NCBI GenBank assembly: GCA_029216955.1
Contig: JANAVB010031417.1
Span: 15,831,555-15,895,554 of the forward strand
Reading direction: 5' to 3'
From: Iris pallida
Lineage: Eukaryota > Streptophyta > Magnoliopsida > Asparagales > Iridaceae
Length of the DNA: 64,000 nucleotides
Shown: one piece after another, positions 55,221 through 64,000 of the stretch
Numbering within the stretch: position 1 is the stretch's first letter
Layout: the number at the start of each line of letters is the position of its first letter
The notes under the pieces: generated by a model
The model's database searches: none
Seen by the model: the letters and a program-made list of their open reading frames with translations, nothing else
Told to the model about the DNA's origin: nothing
Made by a program: the position numbers and the translations under genes

Positions 55221-55289
55221 TAACCTGCTTAAAATACCGTCAGAGCCACCATTTCCACACAAACCCTACCCCTAACCTCGCCCTCCCTT

Positions 55290-55612
55290 TACCCCCCCCC
55301 CCCCCCACGCCGCCGCTGCCGCTGCAGCTACTGCGCCGCTGCTCCCACTGCCACTGCAGCCGCTGCTGAGCCGCTGCCGTTGCGGTTGTGCCGCTGCCAC
55401 TGCTGCGCCGCTCCCGCTGCCGCTGCAGCCGCTGCCGCTGCGGCTGCTATTGTCGCTGCTGCTGCCGTGGGTGCCTCTATGCACACCACTTTTAGGGCTC
55501 CTACTGTGTAGGTAAGCCTAAACTTGAGATTTATCTCATCTGTGGCACCTACGGTGCAGGTAAGTTTAAACTTGAGATTTATTTCATCTGTGGCACCTAC
55601 AGTGTAGGAAAG
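55290..55612 (+). repeat. Leader of copia copy 3 with CCGCTG-rich and 57 bp tandem repeats
   Basis: A poly-C run and imperfect CCGCTGCCGCTG repeats occupy 55290-55475. Two and a half copies of a unit with CTTGAGATTTATCTCATC and GGCACCTAC follow at 55505-55612. This sequence lies between the primer site and gag and is probably the packaging/leader region. Confidence 0.8.
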
Positions 55613-55768
55613 CCTAAAATCGTTCTTGAAGATTTATCTCATATGAGATTCTCAAGGAGATGCCGATGATGCCTAGATCCGATGAAACCAGACATATTCG
55701 GATTTATGAGAGGACGAGGACAAGCGTGAGTCGTGGAGCAAGTGTGACGTGATCGAAAAGAAGCATCG

Positions 55769-58700
55769 ATGGAGGCGATCCTCAAGAAGCTGGATGCTGA
55801 CGATGTGGCGATGTTGATGAAGTTGATAAAGGTGTCGGCTGGTGATAGCACGACACGAGCGTCACCAAAGTTGGAACTACCCTCCATTGATCTGAAGTTG
55901 GATGGACCAGACACCTATCTGAGTTGGTCACGGCGGGTGAGAAGAACCCTTGCAGGAAAGAACCTGGAGGGATTCTTGACGGACGAGAAGACAGAGCCGG
56001 AAGATGGCTCGACAGGACGCGACGAGTGAAAATTCACTCATATGGTGATTTATATCTGGCTTCTCAATTCCTTAGTCCAGTCTATTGCTTCTACAGTAGA
56101 TGGCATTGAGATGGTGAAAGACGTATGGAAGAAGTTGAGGAGAACCTATGATGACGTGGAAAACAACCTACGGATCTTCCAGATAAAAGGGGAGATCGAT
56201 GACACCGTACAAGGGGAGAAGACGGTGCAGGAGTACGCTACGGAGTTAGAGCGTCTCTGGCTGGATTATGATCACTCCTCGAAACGGACAAGCTGCGGGG
56301 ACCCGAAGTGTAAGGAGAGACATGTGTGTCTGCAGGAGAGCACGATGAAATTCCTCAAAGGGCTGACTGCAGCATTTGCACAGAGGACAGCCTTACTCCT
56401 CACCCAACCAGAGATCCCTAGTCTCGAGGAGGCTATATCAGCCATGATCCAGGAGGAGACGCTGATCAGATTACAGACAGGGACAGGTGGTCCTCCCGAA
56501 GCAAAGTCAGCACTAGCAGCTGCTAGCTCGGGCGACACAGGATCCAAGGGAGAGCTCTGGCAATACAATCGGCAGTGCTACAACTGTGGGGAGATGGGCC
56601 ATCATCGATATGCTTGTACCAAACCACCTAAGGAGGGAGACTCAGGTGGTAGACGAGGACGAGGATATTTTGGATGTGGACGTGGTCGAGGAGGCCGAGG
56701 AGGCTATCGGGCAAACTTGCTGGTGGCAGAAGGGAATGGAGGAACTGGTGGCACCTTTACTGAGGAGGATCAGGCACTGCTGGACCTGCTGGAGAGAAAG
56801 CAGAGAGCGTCGACCGAAGGAGACAGGAGAAGCGGAGCAGAGGAGACATCCACCCCATTCTTCGGAGGCAACGCCGCTATGTATGCTCACCCATTAGAAG
56901 CTACTGACGAGTTACTCGCTCTTGCATCTATGTCTTCCCTTAAAACGTCAGACTGGATTATCGACTCAGGAACATCTCGGCATATGACCGGGAACGCTAG
57001 TGAGTTTTCTTCATACACTCACCTAGCACCAGCAGCCACCATTCAGACTGAAGATGCCACTTTCCAACCAGTGGTCGGTAAGGGTACTGTTAATTGTACA
57101 TGTTTAGTAAGATTATCCAATGTGTTACATGCTCCATCATTTCCAGTCAGTCTCTTGTCTATTAGTTCTATAATTCTCCAACTAAAATGCACTGTTTCTT
57201 TTGATATTCCTAAGTTGATCTTCTAGGAGAAAGGGACGGGACAAAGACTTGGGACTGTCACCTGGCATGAGGGACTGTGCTACCTAGATCGGGAAGGACT
57301 GGACTCAGCATTGATATCTATGGCAGAGAAGGCTGGAATGGAAGATCTGCAGCAGAGTACTGAAGATACTTTGATACTTCATCATAGGAGGATGGGACAT
57401 TCTTCTTTTGATACTCTAATTAAGTTGTATCCAGTGATGTATGCAAAATCAAATAAACAGAAATTAGTATGTGATGCATGCGAGTTAGAAAAGCTTACTA
57501 GAAGCTCATATGTTGGTACTGATCATAAGAGTTTTCTTGTTTTTGAGGTAGTATATTCTGATGTTTGGGGTCCATGTGCTACTAACACTATGAATGGATA
57601 TAAGTACTTTGTCTCCTTTATTGATTGTGCATCTCGTGTCTCCTGGCTGTATTTAATAAAAAATAAGAGTGAAGTATTTGCTTGCTTTCGGGACTTCCAT
57701 AAACATGTCCAGACTCAGTACAATGCCGTAGTGAAGGTACTGAGGTCTGACAATGGAACGGAGTACACCAACAGGACACTTGCAGAGTACCTGTCAGCAC
57801 ACGGAATACAGCACCAGATCAGCTGTGCATACACTCCAGCACAAAATGGAGTAGCAGAAAGGAAGAACCGACACCTTCTCGAAACCGCAAGAAGTATGAT
57901 GATCGACATGAATGTCCCACAAAATCTATGGGGACATGCAGTATTGACAGCAGCTCAACTTATCAACAGGATGCCTTCAAAAGTCCTGGAATGGAAGTCC
58001 CCATGTGAAGTATTACAAGGCAATAATAGTGGGATACTCCCACTAAAGGTATTCGGGTGTGTGTGCTTTGTGAAAGACAACAGACCATTAGTTGGGAAAC
58101 TTGACCCCAGAGCAGTCAAGTGCATCTTCGTGGGCTATTCAGCGACTCAGAAGGGATATGTGTGCTAGAGTCCAGTAGAGAAGAAGAAGTTCGTTAGTAT
58201 GGATGTCCACTTCCGAGAGCATGAGCCATATTACCGCTAGGAGGGAACTTCGCACAACACGCCTAATACTACCAGTATAAGGCGAGAGGGGGAGATGGAG
58301 AACTTGGTGGTAACCGATCTAGAAGTATGGCATAGAGGCACGGTTGAGGAGAAACATGAAGGTGAAGCAGAACAGGGGGAGGAGATAAGAAGTATCGGGC
58401 CTACGGTTCAGGGGAAGTTACTTACCTACAGCAGGAGAGAGAAGCAAACTGCAGGTCCAGTACCTACAGTGCTAGTGCTAAGTCCCTTGCATGCGTCTGT
58501 CCCAACTCCTGAGACACCACCATCATCCTCATCTACACCACCACCCTCCTCAGGTGATATCATTCCTCCTACTTCTCCTATACCACTACCTACACGAAGG
58601 ACTACTCGCAGTAATGCGGAAAATCCTCCGGACAGATATGGTTGGAACTTTGCTAAGTTTGTTTCTTATGATTATATCTCTTCTTCTCATGGAGTATTTA

Positions 58701-58972
58701 TAGCATCTTTGGATAGTATTACTGTACCTAATAATTGGCAGGTTGCCAAGAACGATCCAAAGTGGAAATCGGCAATGCATGAGGAGTTGGGAGCTCTTGA
58801 GAAGAACCACACTTGGGAACTGGTGAGACTGCCAGAAGGGAAAAGAGCAGTCGGATGCAAATGAATTTTTACTGTGAAACAGAACCCAGATGGACAGGTT
58901 GAGCGCTATAAAGCTCGACTGGTGGCAAAAGGATACAGTCAGACGTACGGCATCGACTATGTAGGCCTTTAA
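55769..58972 (+). pseudogene. copia gag-pol of copy 3, one frame with several nonsense codons
   Basis: From the ATG at 55769 a single frame runs without frameshift. It passes gag, a zinc knuckle C-Y-N-C-G-E-M-G-H-H-R-Y-A-C, protease W-I-I-D-S-G-T-S-R-H-M and integrase. Integrase shows H-H-R-R-M-G-H, V-Y-S-D-V-W-G-P, L-R-S-D-N-G-T-E-Y and N-G-V-A-E-R-K-N-R. The end is the start of reverse transcriptase. Stops are at codons 87 (TGA, 56027), 486 (TAG, 57224), 800 (TAG, 58166), 824 (TAG, 58238) and 1032 (TGA, 58862). Neighbouring family positions suggest these replaced Trp or Gln codons, that is C-to-T or G-to-A changes. The frame ends with TAA at 58970 against the next element. Confidence 0.92.
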
Positions 58973-58976
58973 AAAA

Positions 58977-59924
58977 TGACAGTCACGCTGAGTTGATCAG
59001 GACAGACTCAAAAGTCACGCTCAGTTGATCCAGACAATATTTACAAATCACGCTGAGGAGACAGCTCATCATTTGTCAGAGAGTAATTATGACTGACAGC
59101 ACAACAGTCGAAGAATGTCTCTTCGTATGCCACGTATGCACAGAATTCGAGAGATCACAGCCGTCTATTGCGTGATTTTCGAAATCTTCTTCAGCAAGAC
59201 TCAACCTTTGTCAAGTTGGCGTACCAAAAGAGCTTCTAGTCATTTAATGTGACTGACAAAAGCAATCACTGTCAGAGATTTTGTGTCAGTTGAGACATGC
59301 CGAATCAAGACAGCTGGCAGTTCTATCTCAAGTCTGCGTGTATTTGTGATCTTCATCTCAAGTTTGCGTGGATTCTGAAGTTTTCTTCCTCAAGTTTGCG
59401 TGGATTTTGAAGTTCTTTGCCTCGAAGTCTTCGTGGATCCTGAAGCTTCCTGCCCCAAGTTTGCGTGGATTTTGAAGCTTTCTACACCGAGTTCGCGTGG
59501 ATTTCGTCTTCAACAAGTCTGCGTGGATTTCATCAAATTGGAGTACGTGGCAGCCATGCCACTGATCTCTCGCCTGCGTGTCCTGTAACTTGCACACGAC
59601 TCATGCATGATTGCCATGTGTCCAACAGTTACAGGCCACGTCCAGTAACTGCTCACAGTCTTGCGTATGTTAAATCCTGCGTGATTTTCAACTAAGCACA
59701 GACTGTGAAGACAGTTATCTTTTCAGTTATTATTTTTGACTCTATAAATAGAGTTCTTTTTCTCATTCATTAAACAGATAGATAGTTATCTACTGTCAAA
59801 ATTTTGGGAGCTTTTCTTCTTCGCATAGTCCAAGGGATAAAGTGATCGTCTTCTAGATCAGATTCCCACAGTTGTAATTTTCCCAGATACACAACAAATA
59901 AAGAGAATTTCTTTATGGAAAACA
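58977..59924 (+). repeat. 5' LTR of the Tat/Ogre-like element (948 bp)
   Basis: Starts TGACAGTCACGC directly after the broken copia frame and ends AAACA two to three bases before the primer site. It contains about six tandem units of roughly 32 bases with TTTGCGTGGATTTTGAAG (59350-59540) and a TATA box. The 3' LTR is not visible, so the left border rests on the copia junction and TG. Confidence 0.78.
59743..59750 (+). promoter_or_regulatory. TATA box of the Tat/Ogre-like LTR
   Basis: TATAAATA within GACTCTATAAATAGAG, 175 bases before the LTR end. It is a strong plant TATA match, so transcription would start near 59775. Confidence 0.65.
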
Positions 59925-59927
59925 AAT

Positions 59928-59945
59928 TGGCGACTCTGCTGGGGA
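59928..59945 (+). other. Primer binding site of the Tat/Ogre-like element
   Basis: TGGCGACTCTGCTGGGGA, the Arg-tRNA-type primer site described for Ogre elements. Confidence 0.75.
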
Positions 59946-59966
59946 AAACCATCTCCTCTTCTGAGA

Positions 59967-61831
59967 TGGCAACAACTCAATGCGACACTTCGTCAATCGG
60001 CTCGACGAAGAAGGTGATGACGATCAAATTCGATCAACTCGCCTATGAAGAAATGCAGCGGGCTAAGAGTGGTAAGTCCACTACAGCCTCCATCATCACT
60101 GCCAAGTCGAAGGGACACTCTGTCTATGTCCCTAAGAATCGGTTGGCAGTCAATGGTGAAGTCTCTGCCACAGTGTCTACTCCTAACACTGGCAAGAACT
60201 CCACTGCAAGCACGCACGCTCTTGTGCGCTCGAAGATGACAGTAACCAATCCACATTCAACAGTCACGCTGACAGTACTGGTTCCTTTGCCAAATCTGTT
60301 CCAGCGTGTATTTCCAAAGTTAACAGTCACGCCAACAGCACTGGTTCTTTAACCAAGCCTGTTTCAGCGTGTATTTCATCAGAGAAGAATAGCTCCTTAG
60401 TTATCTCTTCTTCACCGAGTTCTACTAGAACTGGGGGTGGTCTTCCACACAAAGTCCCTTCGAAAAGAAATAACTCTTTAGTTGTTTCTTCTGCTCCTGT
60501 AGTTTTTACCTCAGGAACAGCTTTGACTGATACTTTTGTTAGTCAAAGGAAAGGAGATGGTCTTTTGACTACTCTTCCTTCTGGACATTCTATGTCTCAA
60601 AACTTGAATGAGTCTAAGAAGAAACATTCCTTAAATGTCTTCTTCTATGACTTCTTCGAATTGGGCACAGAATTTGTCTAGAAAAGGTCTGTTACCAACT
60701 CCTAATCAAGGGGGTGGTTCAACTCTTCCTTCTCTGCAAATATCCAGATCATTGGAAAGAAAACTCCATGTTTCTAAAACCAATGTGATACCTTCCACTG
60801 ATTTAAGAACAAAACTCAGCACTTCTGGTGTTAAGAAACCATACCAATTGGATATGAAGATAAAAGATCCAGATGCAGAGTATGCAAGAAATTATGTGGC
60901 TCATATTAATCACTCTTTGTATAATCAAGAGCCATCAAGACCCAAGAACAGGAAGTATACTCCTCAATCTTCACAAACAGATTTACGAAAATATCTTCAA
61001 CAGAAGAGAAGGAGTAATTCTATGTCAAAGGAACATGCTGAATGTGACTTCTATCCAAGAGTCATAATTCAGTGCAGATGTCAATCAACGGTTCAAGACC
61101 ATGGTGATCATGAATGTGACTTCCAGCCAAGAGCCACAATGCAATGCAGATGTCAAACTAAACGACAGTCTGTCTTCAATAGGATTCAGTATGAACCTAT
61201 GCCTGATGAAGATGAGCCTTTGTTTGCCTCTGTCAACATGACTTCTCGGGACACCGGGGGTAGAGTTGATAGTCCAAATGGAGTATATAGAAATACCAGA
61301 GCAAGAGCCTTAGCTTCTAGTCAAAGAAATTTGATCTCTGAAGATGATTCTGAATTCCTTGGAGAATCTAACTTCCCACCTCTTCCTACTGGGGGTAGTT
61401 CTCCTATAATTGACTTTGATGCACAAAGCAATGATTCAGAACAAACAACATCTACCAGTTCATCAATAATTCCTCGTACAGTCACAACTTATATGGTTGA
61501 TGGGAATACTGATGAACCTTCTTCTTCCTTGACTCCTCAAGATCAAAGAATTGCTTCTTTGGAACAACAAATGAAGTCTATGGCTGATACTATGAAGTCG
61601 ATGTATGAACTCATGGCAACACAGATGCAAAATCGACAGACTGTACCAGATGCCATACCAACTGACACTGATATGAGTCCAGTACAAGTTCCTCCAGCAG
61701 TACAATCCAATGCTCCTGGACCAGCTCAGCCAAATCCTAGTCTCTCTGGAGCTGGAGGTAGTGCTTACAATGCTGTTCCTCCTCCCAAGCCACAACTCCA
61801 CAATCTTCGGGAGTTGTCTCTGAAGAATTGA
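59967..61831 (+). pseudogene. Extra coding region ahead of gag in the Tat/Ogre-like element, frame-broken
   Basis: The ATG at 59967 opens M-A-T-T-Q-C-D-T-S-S-I-G-S-T-K-K. The sense frame appears to move to the next frame at about 60200-60240, back near 60630, and again near 61800. Each segment stays open for 85 to 400 codons, so the region was probably one long frame. The protein is Ser/Thr/Pro-rich, with a coiled-coil-like stretch Q-R-I-A-S-L-E-Q-Q-M-K-S-M-A-D-T-M-K. It has two copies of E-C-D-F-x-P-R-x4-Q-C-R-C-Q (61038-61083 and 61111-61156), a possible metal-binding motif that I do not recognise. Ogre elements carry an ORF of unknown function in this place. Confidence 0.6.
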
Positions 61832-62997
61832 AGAATCTCAAAACTCAATTCGAGGCATTCAAACAGAAGGATGGTTTACAAAGGTTAGGCATCAAACAGC
61901 CTTATCCGATAGAATGGAAGCAAGTATCATATCCTCCTAAATACAAGCCTCCTACTATCTCATTCTATGATGGAACCACTTCTCCAAGTCAGTTTATTAA
62001 TCACTTTGAAGTGATGACTGATCAACTGCAACCAAGTGATGCCCTCCTTACTCGGGTATTTATTGGATGTCTCAAGGGAACGGCTTATGAATGGTATAGG
62101 AGTCTCCCAGATGGGAGCATTACCTCATTTGCTGGTTTCAAACAGATGTTTCTTGAAAGGTTCTATGAAGGGCTTAATGACATGACTATGTCTGCTCTTA
62201 TTAGAATCAAGCAGAAAAATAATGAATCTACAGAAGAGTACATTGAACGGTTTCGAAGAGAAGCTCTGAAGATGCCTCTTGGAACTCCTGATGCTGTCAC
62301 CATCGACACATGCAAATCAAACTTGTTGCCAATCATCAGCATGTGGACATGATCCACTCAATTCCAAGACTGGCCTTCTTTCATAGTTAGTGCCAAGGCC
62401 GCAGAAATTAGTGCTGAAACCTTCAAAGGTTTAGGAGTGCAGATGACTCCTAAAGAAACAGGTCAAGGTACTAACAATAAAAACAATGCTCGCAAGGGAA
62501 AAGAAACTCTTGAAGTTAATCTTCAGAGCAAAGATGCATCAACTGTTCAAACCTCTCCTACAACTCAACAACCAAGAACACCTCGCCCTAAAGAAGAATA
62601 CTCTTTCGATGACAACGATGTCCTTGGTATCTTTGAATGTCTGCTGAAAGGTAATAAGATACAACTACCTGAGATCAAGAAACCTGATGAAGCTGGTAAA
62701 ACAGATCATCCCAAATACTGCCCATATCACAGAATGCTGGGTCATACAATTCGTACATGTTATGTACTGAAAGGAAAGATCCAAGAAATGATTAAATCTG
62801 GAGCTATCTCTCTTACTCCAAAAGAGAAGACCGTCACCTCCAACGTCGTCTCTATGCAATTCGGAGATTTCCCTCCTCAACTCCTTGAAAGTGGGATTGT
62901 TCCTATTCCCAAGGCAACTCTTGACATAGTGAATCTTCCTCCTCCACAGTCTGAAGGATTAGTGCCAATCACTTTGGAAACAGGGGAAATCATGTGA
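61828..62997 (+). pseudogene. gag of the Tat/Ogre-like element with one in-frame TGA
   Basis: The capsid domain has P-P-T-I-S-F-Y-D-G-T, F-I-G-C-L-K-G-T-A-Y-E-W-Y-R-S-L-P and T-E-E-Y-I-E-R-F-R-R-E-A. The frame stops at TGA (62350-62352) and goes on in the same frame. It reaches the knuckle C-P-Y-H-R-M-L-G-H-T-I-R-T-C near 62720 and ends at TGA 62995-62997. The likely true upstream frame extends back to about 61790, overlapping the preceding ORF. The first stop is probably a mutation. Confidence 0.8.
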
Positions 62998-64000
62998 TCC
63001 ATCCTGATCTAATGGCAGATTTTGAATCGCCTTCTCCTCAAAAGACTACTTCTCGAAAGTCCAAGAAGGCTGGAAAGATTAAGTCATGTCATATGACTTC
63101 TCTTGGATCTATCCCTGACACAGAGCCAAAAGAGAAAGAAGAAGCACTTGTTAGTGCTACTCGAACGGGAAAACCTCATCTAAAGGATTATTCCAAGAAT
63201 CCTGAGGATCCTCTTGATATCCCTCCAGCTGATAAAGATGCTTCTAATGTTCCTCCTGAAGAAGAATCATCCACTGAACCTGTTCCTCCCAAGCCTACTG
63301 CTCTGGAGAAAGGCAAACAACAGGCTCGGTTTGATAAGCCAATCAAGAAGTCCTCTCCTCTTGGACTTCAGAAGCCTTATAATTTCGACATTTTGGCTCA
63401 ACTTGCTAATACTCCAGCTAGAATGTCCCTCTTTGAACTTCTACGTCTTTCTAAAGAGACTCGGGAGACATTAAGTGAAGCACTTCTACAAGCTGACTCT
63501 TGTCTTGCACAATTGAAGAAGCCAGATGCAGAACCTGCCACTTGCTTACATTGCAACAGTGTACTGAAGATTATCCCAAATATCACCTTTACACAAGACG
63601 ACATGCTACTGGAGGATAATCGACATGACCGACCTCTCTACTACACTGGTTATATTGATACAATGAAGATAGATCGTATCCTCATTGACCCAGGGTCTGC
63701 TATAAGCATAATGCCAAAGAGTTTGTTGGATGAACTAAAAATCCCTCTTCACAAGCTCTCCAAGACGGTTACTACTATCTTGGGATTCAATCAAAGCCGA
63801 AGTGAGCCTTTGGGAAAGATTCATCTGAAGCTTCAGATAGGCGATTTCAGATCTAAAGTCACTTTCTATGTGATCGAGATCGCGGGATCCTATAATCTTC
63901 TTCTGGGGAGGCCCTTTCTTCATGAAAATAATGTGGTGCCCTCTACTCTTCATCAATGTTTTAAATACATTGATAGCAATGGAAGAGTACAAAAAAAAGT
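62957..64000 (+). CDS. Protease region of the Tat/Ogre-like element (open to the window end)
   Basis: This frame is open from after the TGA near 62954 to base 64000 and is shifted by -1 relative to gag, overlapping its end. A Lys/Pro-rich linker is followed by the aspartic protease active site I-L-I-D-P-G-S-A-I-S-I-M-P-K-S-L. The flap/C-terminal part has I-L-G-F-N-Q-S-R-S-E-P-L-G and Y-N-L-L-L-G-R-P-F-L-H-E. D-P-G-S in place of D-S-G or D-T-G is common in this branch. Whether the shift is programmed or a one-base insertion in the GGGG at 62983-62986 cannot be told here. Confidence 0.78.

Larger units (their letters stand above)
55079..58976 (+). mobile_element. Ty1/copia retrotransposon copy 3 with a 129 bp LTR, interrupted by a gypsy element
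   Basis: The order is LTR (55079-55207), primer site, leader, gag, protease, integrase and the beginning of reverse transcriptase ([11 protein letters not shown]). At 58977 the Tat/Ogre-like LTR begins and the copia frame ends. The remaining reverse transcriptase, RNase H and 3' LTR would be beyond the right edge. The family differs from copies 1 and 2. Confidence 0.9.
58977..64000 (+). mobile_element. Tat/Ogre-like Ty3/gypsy retrotransposon, 5' LTR to protease, continues off right edge
   Basis: The order is LTR (58977-59924), an Arg-tRNA-type primer site, a long region ahead of gag, gag with a C-x2-H-x4-H-x4-C knuckle, and protease with L-I-D-P-G-S-A-I-S. The protease tail Y-N-L-L-L-G-R-P-F-L-H-E and S-T-L-H-Q-C-F-K-Y is typical of the Tat/Athila branch. 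The coding sequence before gag and the primer site type point to Tat/Ogre. Reverse transcriptase and integrase are outside. Frame breaks are present. Confidence 0.85.

Noticed and set aside
1..64000. tRNA, rRNA and organelle insertions
   Set aside because: I looked for clover-leaf arms with TTCGANTC-type boxes and for organelle genes and saw none convincing. The only tRNA-related strings are retroelement primer sites.

Overview
This is nuclear DNA of a flowering plant. It has intron-containing genes with GT..AG splice sites, nested LTR retrotransposons with plant-type primer binding sites, a CACTA transposon, many MITEs and long (TA)n microsatellites. A GC-rich intronless gene in AT-rich surroundings leans towards a monocot, but I cannot name the species. 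All calls come from reading the sequence; no database was searched.

Region 1, 1-9411: nested retroelements on the minus strand. A decayed Ty3/gypsy element (1-7298, 3.7 kb LTR, left end outside the window) sits inside a Ty1/copia element (7299-9411 visible). Region 2, 9414-12709: copy A of a local segmental duplication, two MITE-like elements and a (TA)n tract. Region 3, 12710-28871: a complete 16.2 kb CACTA element with matching AAC target duplications. It carries pieces of plastid chaperonin-60 beta, an ankyrin protein, a phosphoglucomutase-family enzyme and a kinesin-13, all on the minus strand. A young, almost intact copia element (21324-27015, target duplication AAATA) is inserted in it.

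Region 4, 29080-29830: a minisatellite of about 25 short palindromes. Region 5, 30075-41075: duplication copies B and C flank a small C2-domain gene (34553-35194). Both contain the 3' flank of a SEC23-like gene, and B carries a broken copy of its last exon. Several MITEs with clear target duplications and long hairpins distinguish the copies and give an order of events.

Region 6, 40938-51450: an apparently intact SEC23-like COPII coat gene on the minus strand, with five coding exons (872 codons by my splice model) and an intron in the 5' UTR. Its 5.7 kb second intron holds a short LTR element, a MITE and the remnant of a hAT transposase. Region 7, 51500-55078: sparse sequence with a nucleotide-sugar-transporter-like fragment and a hAT-type MITE. 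Region 8, 55079-64000: a copia element on the plus strand with very short LTRs and several nonsense codons, interrupted at 58977 by a Tat/Ogre-like gypsy element that runs off the right edge.

The likely functional host genes are the SEC23-like gene (ER-to-Golgi vesicle coat) and, less certainly, the C2 gene. The rest is mobile DNA and its by-products. The most interesting items are the multi-gene CACTA capture, the palindromic minisatellite, the hairpin MITEs and the segmental copies that cut the SEC23 3' end.
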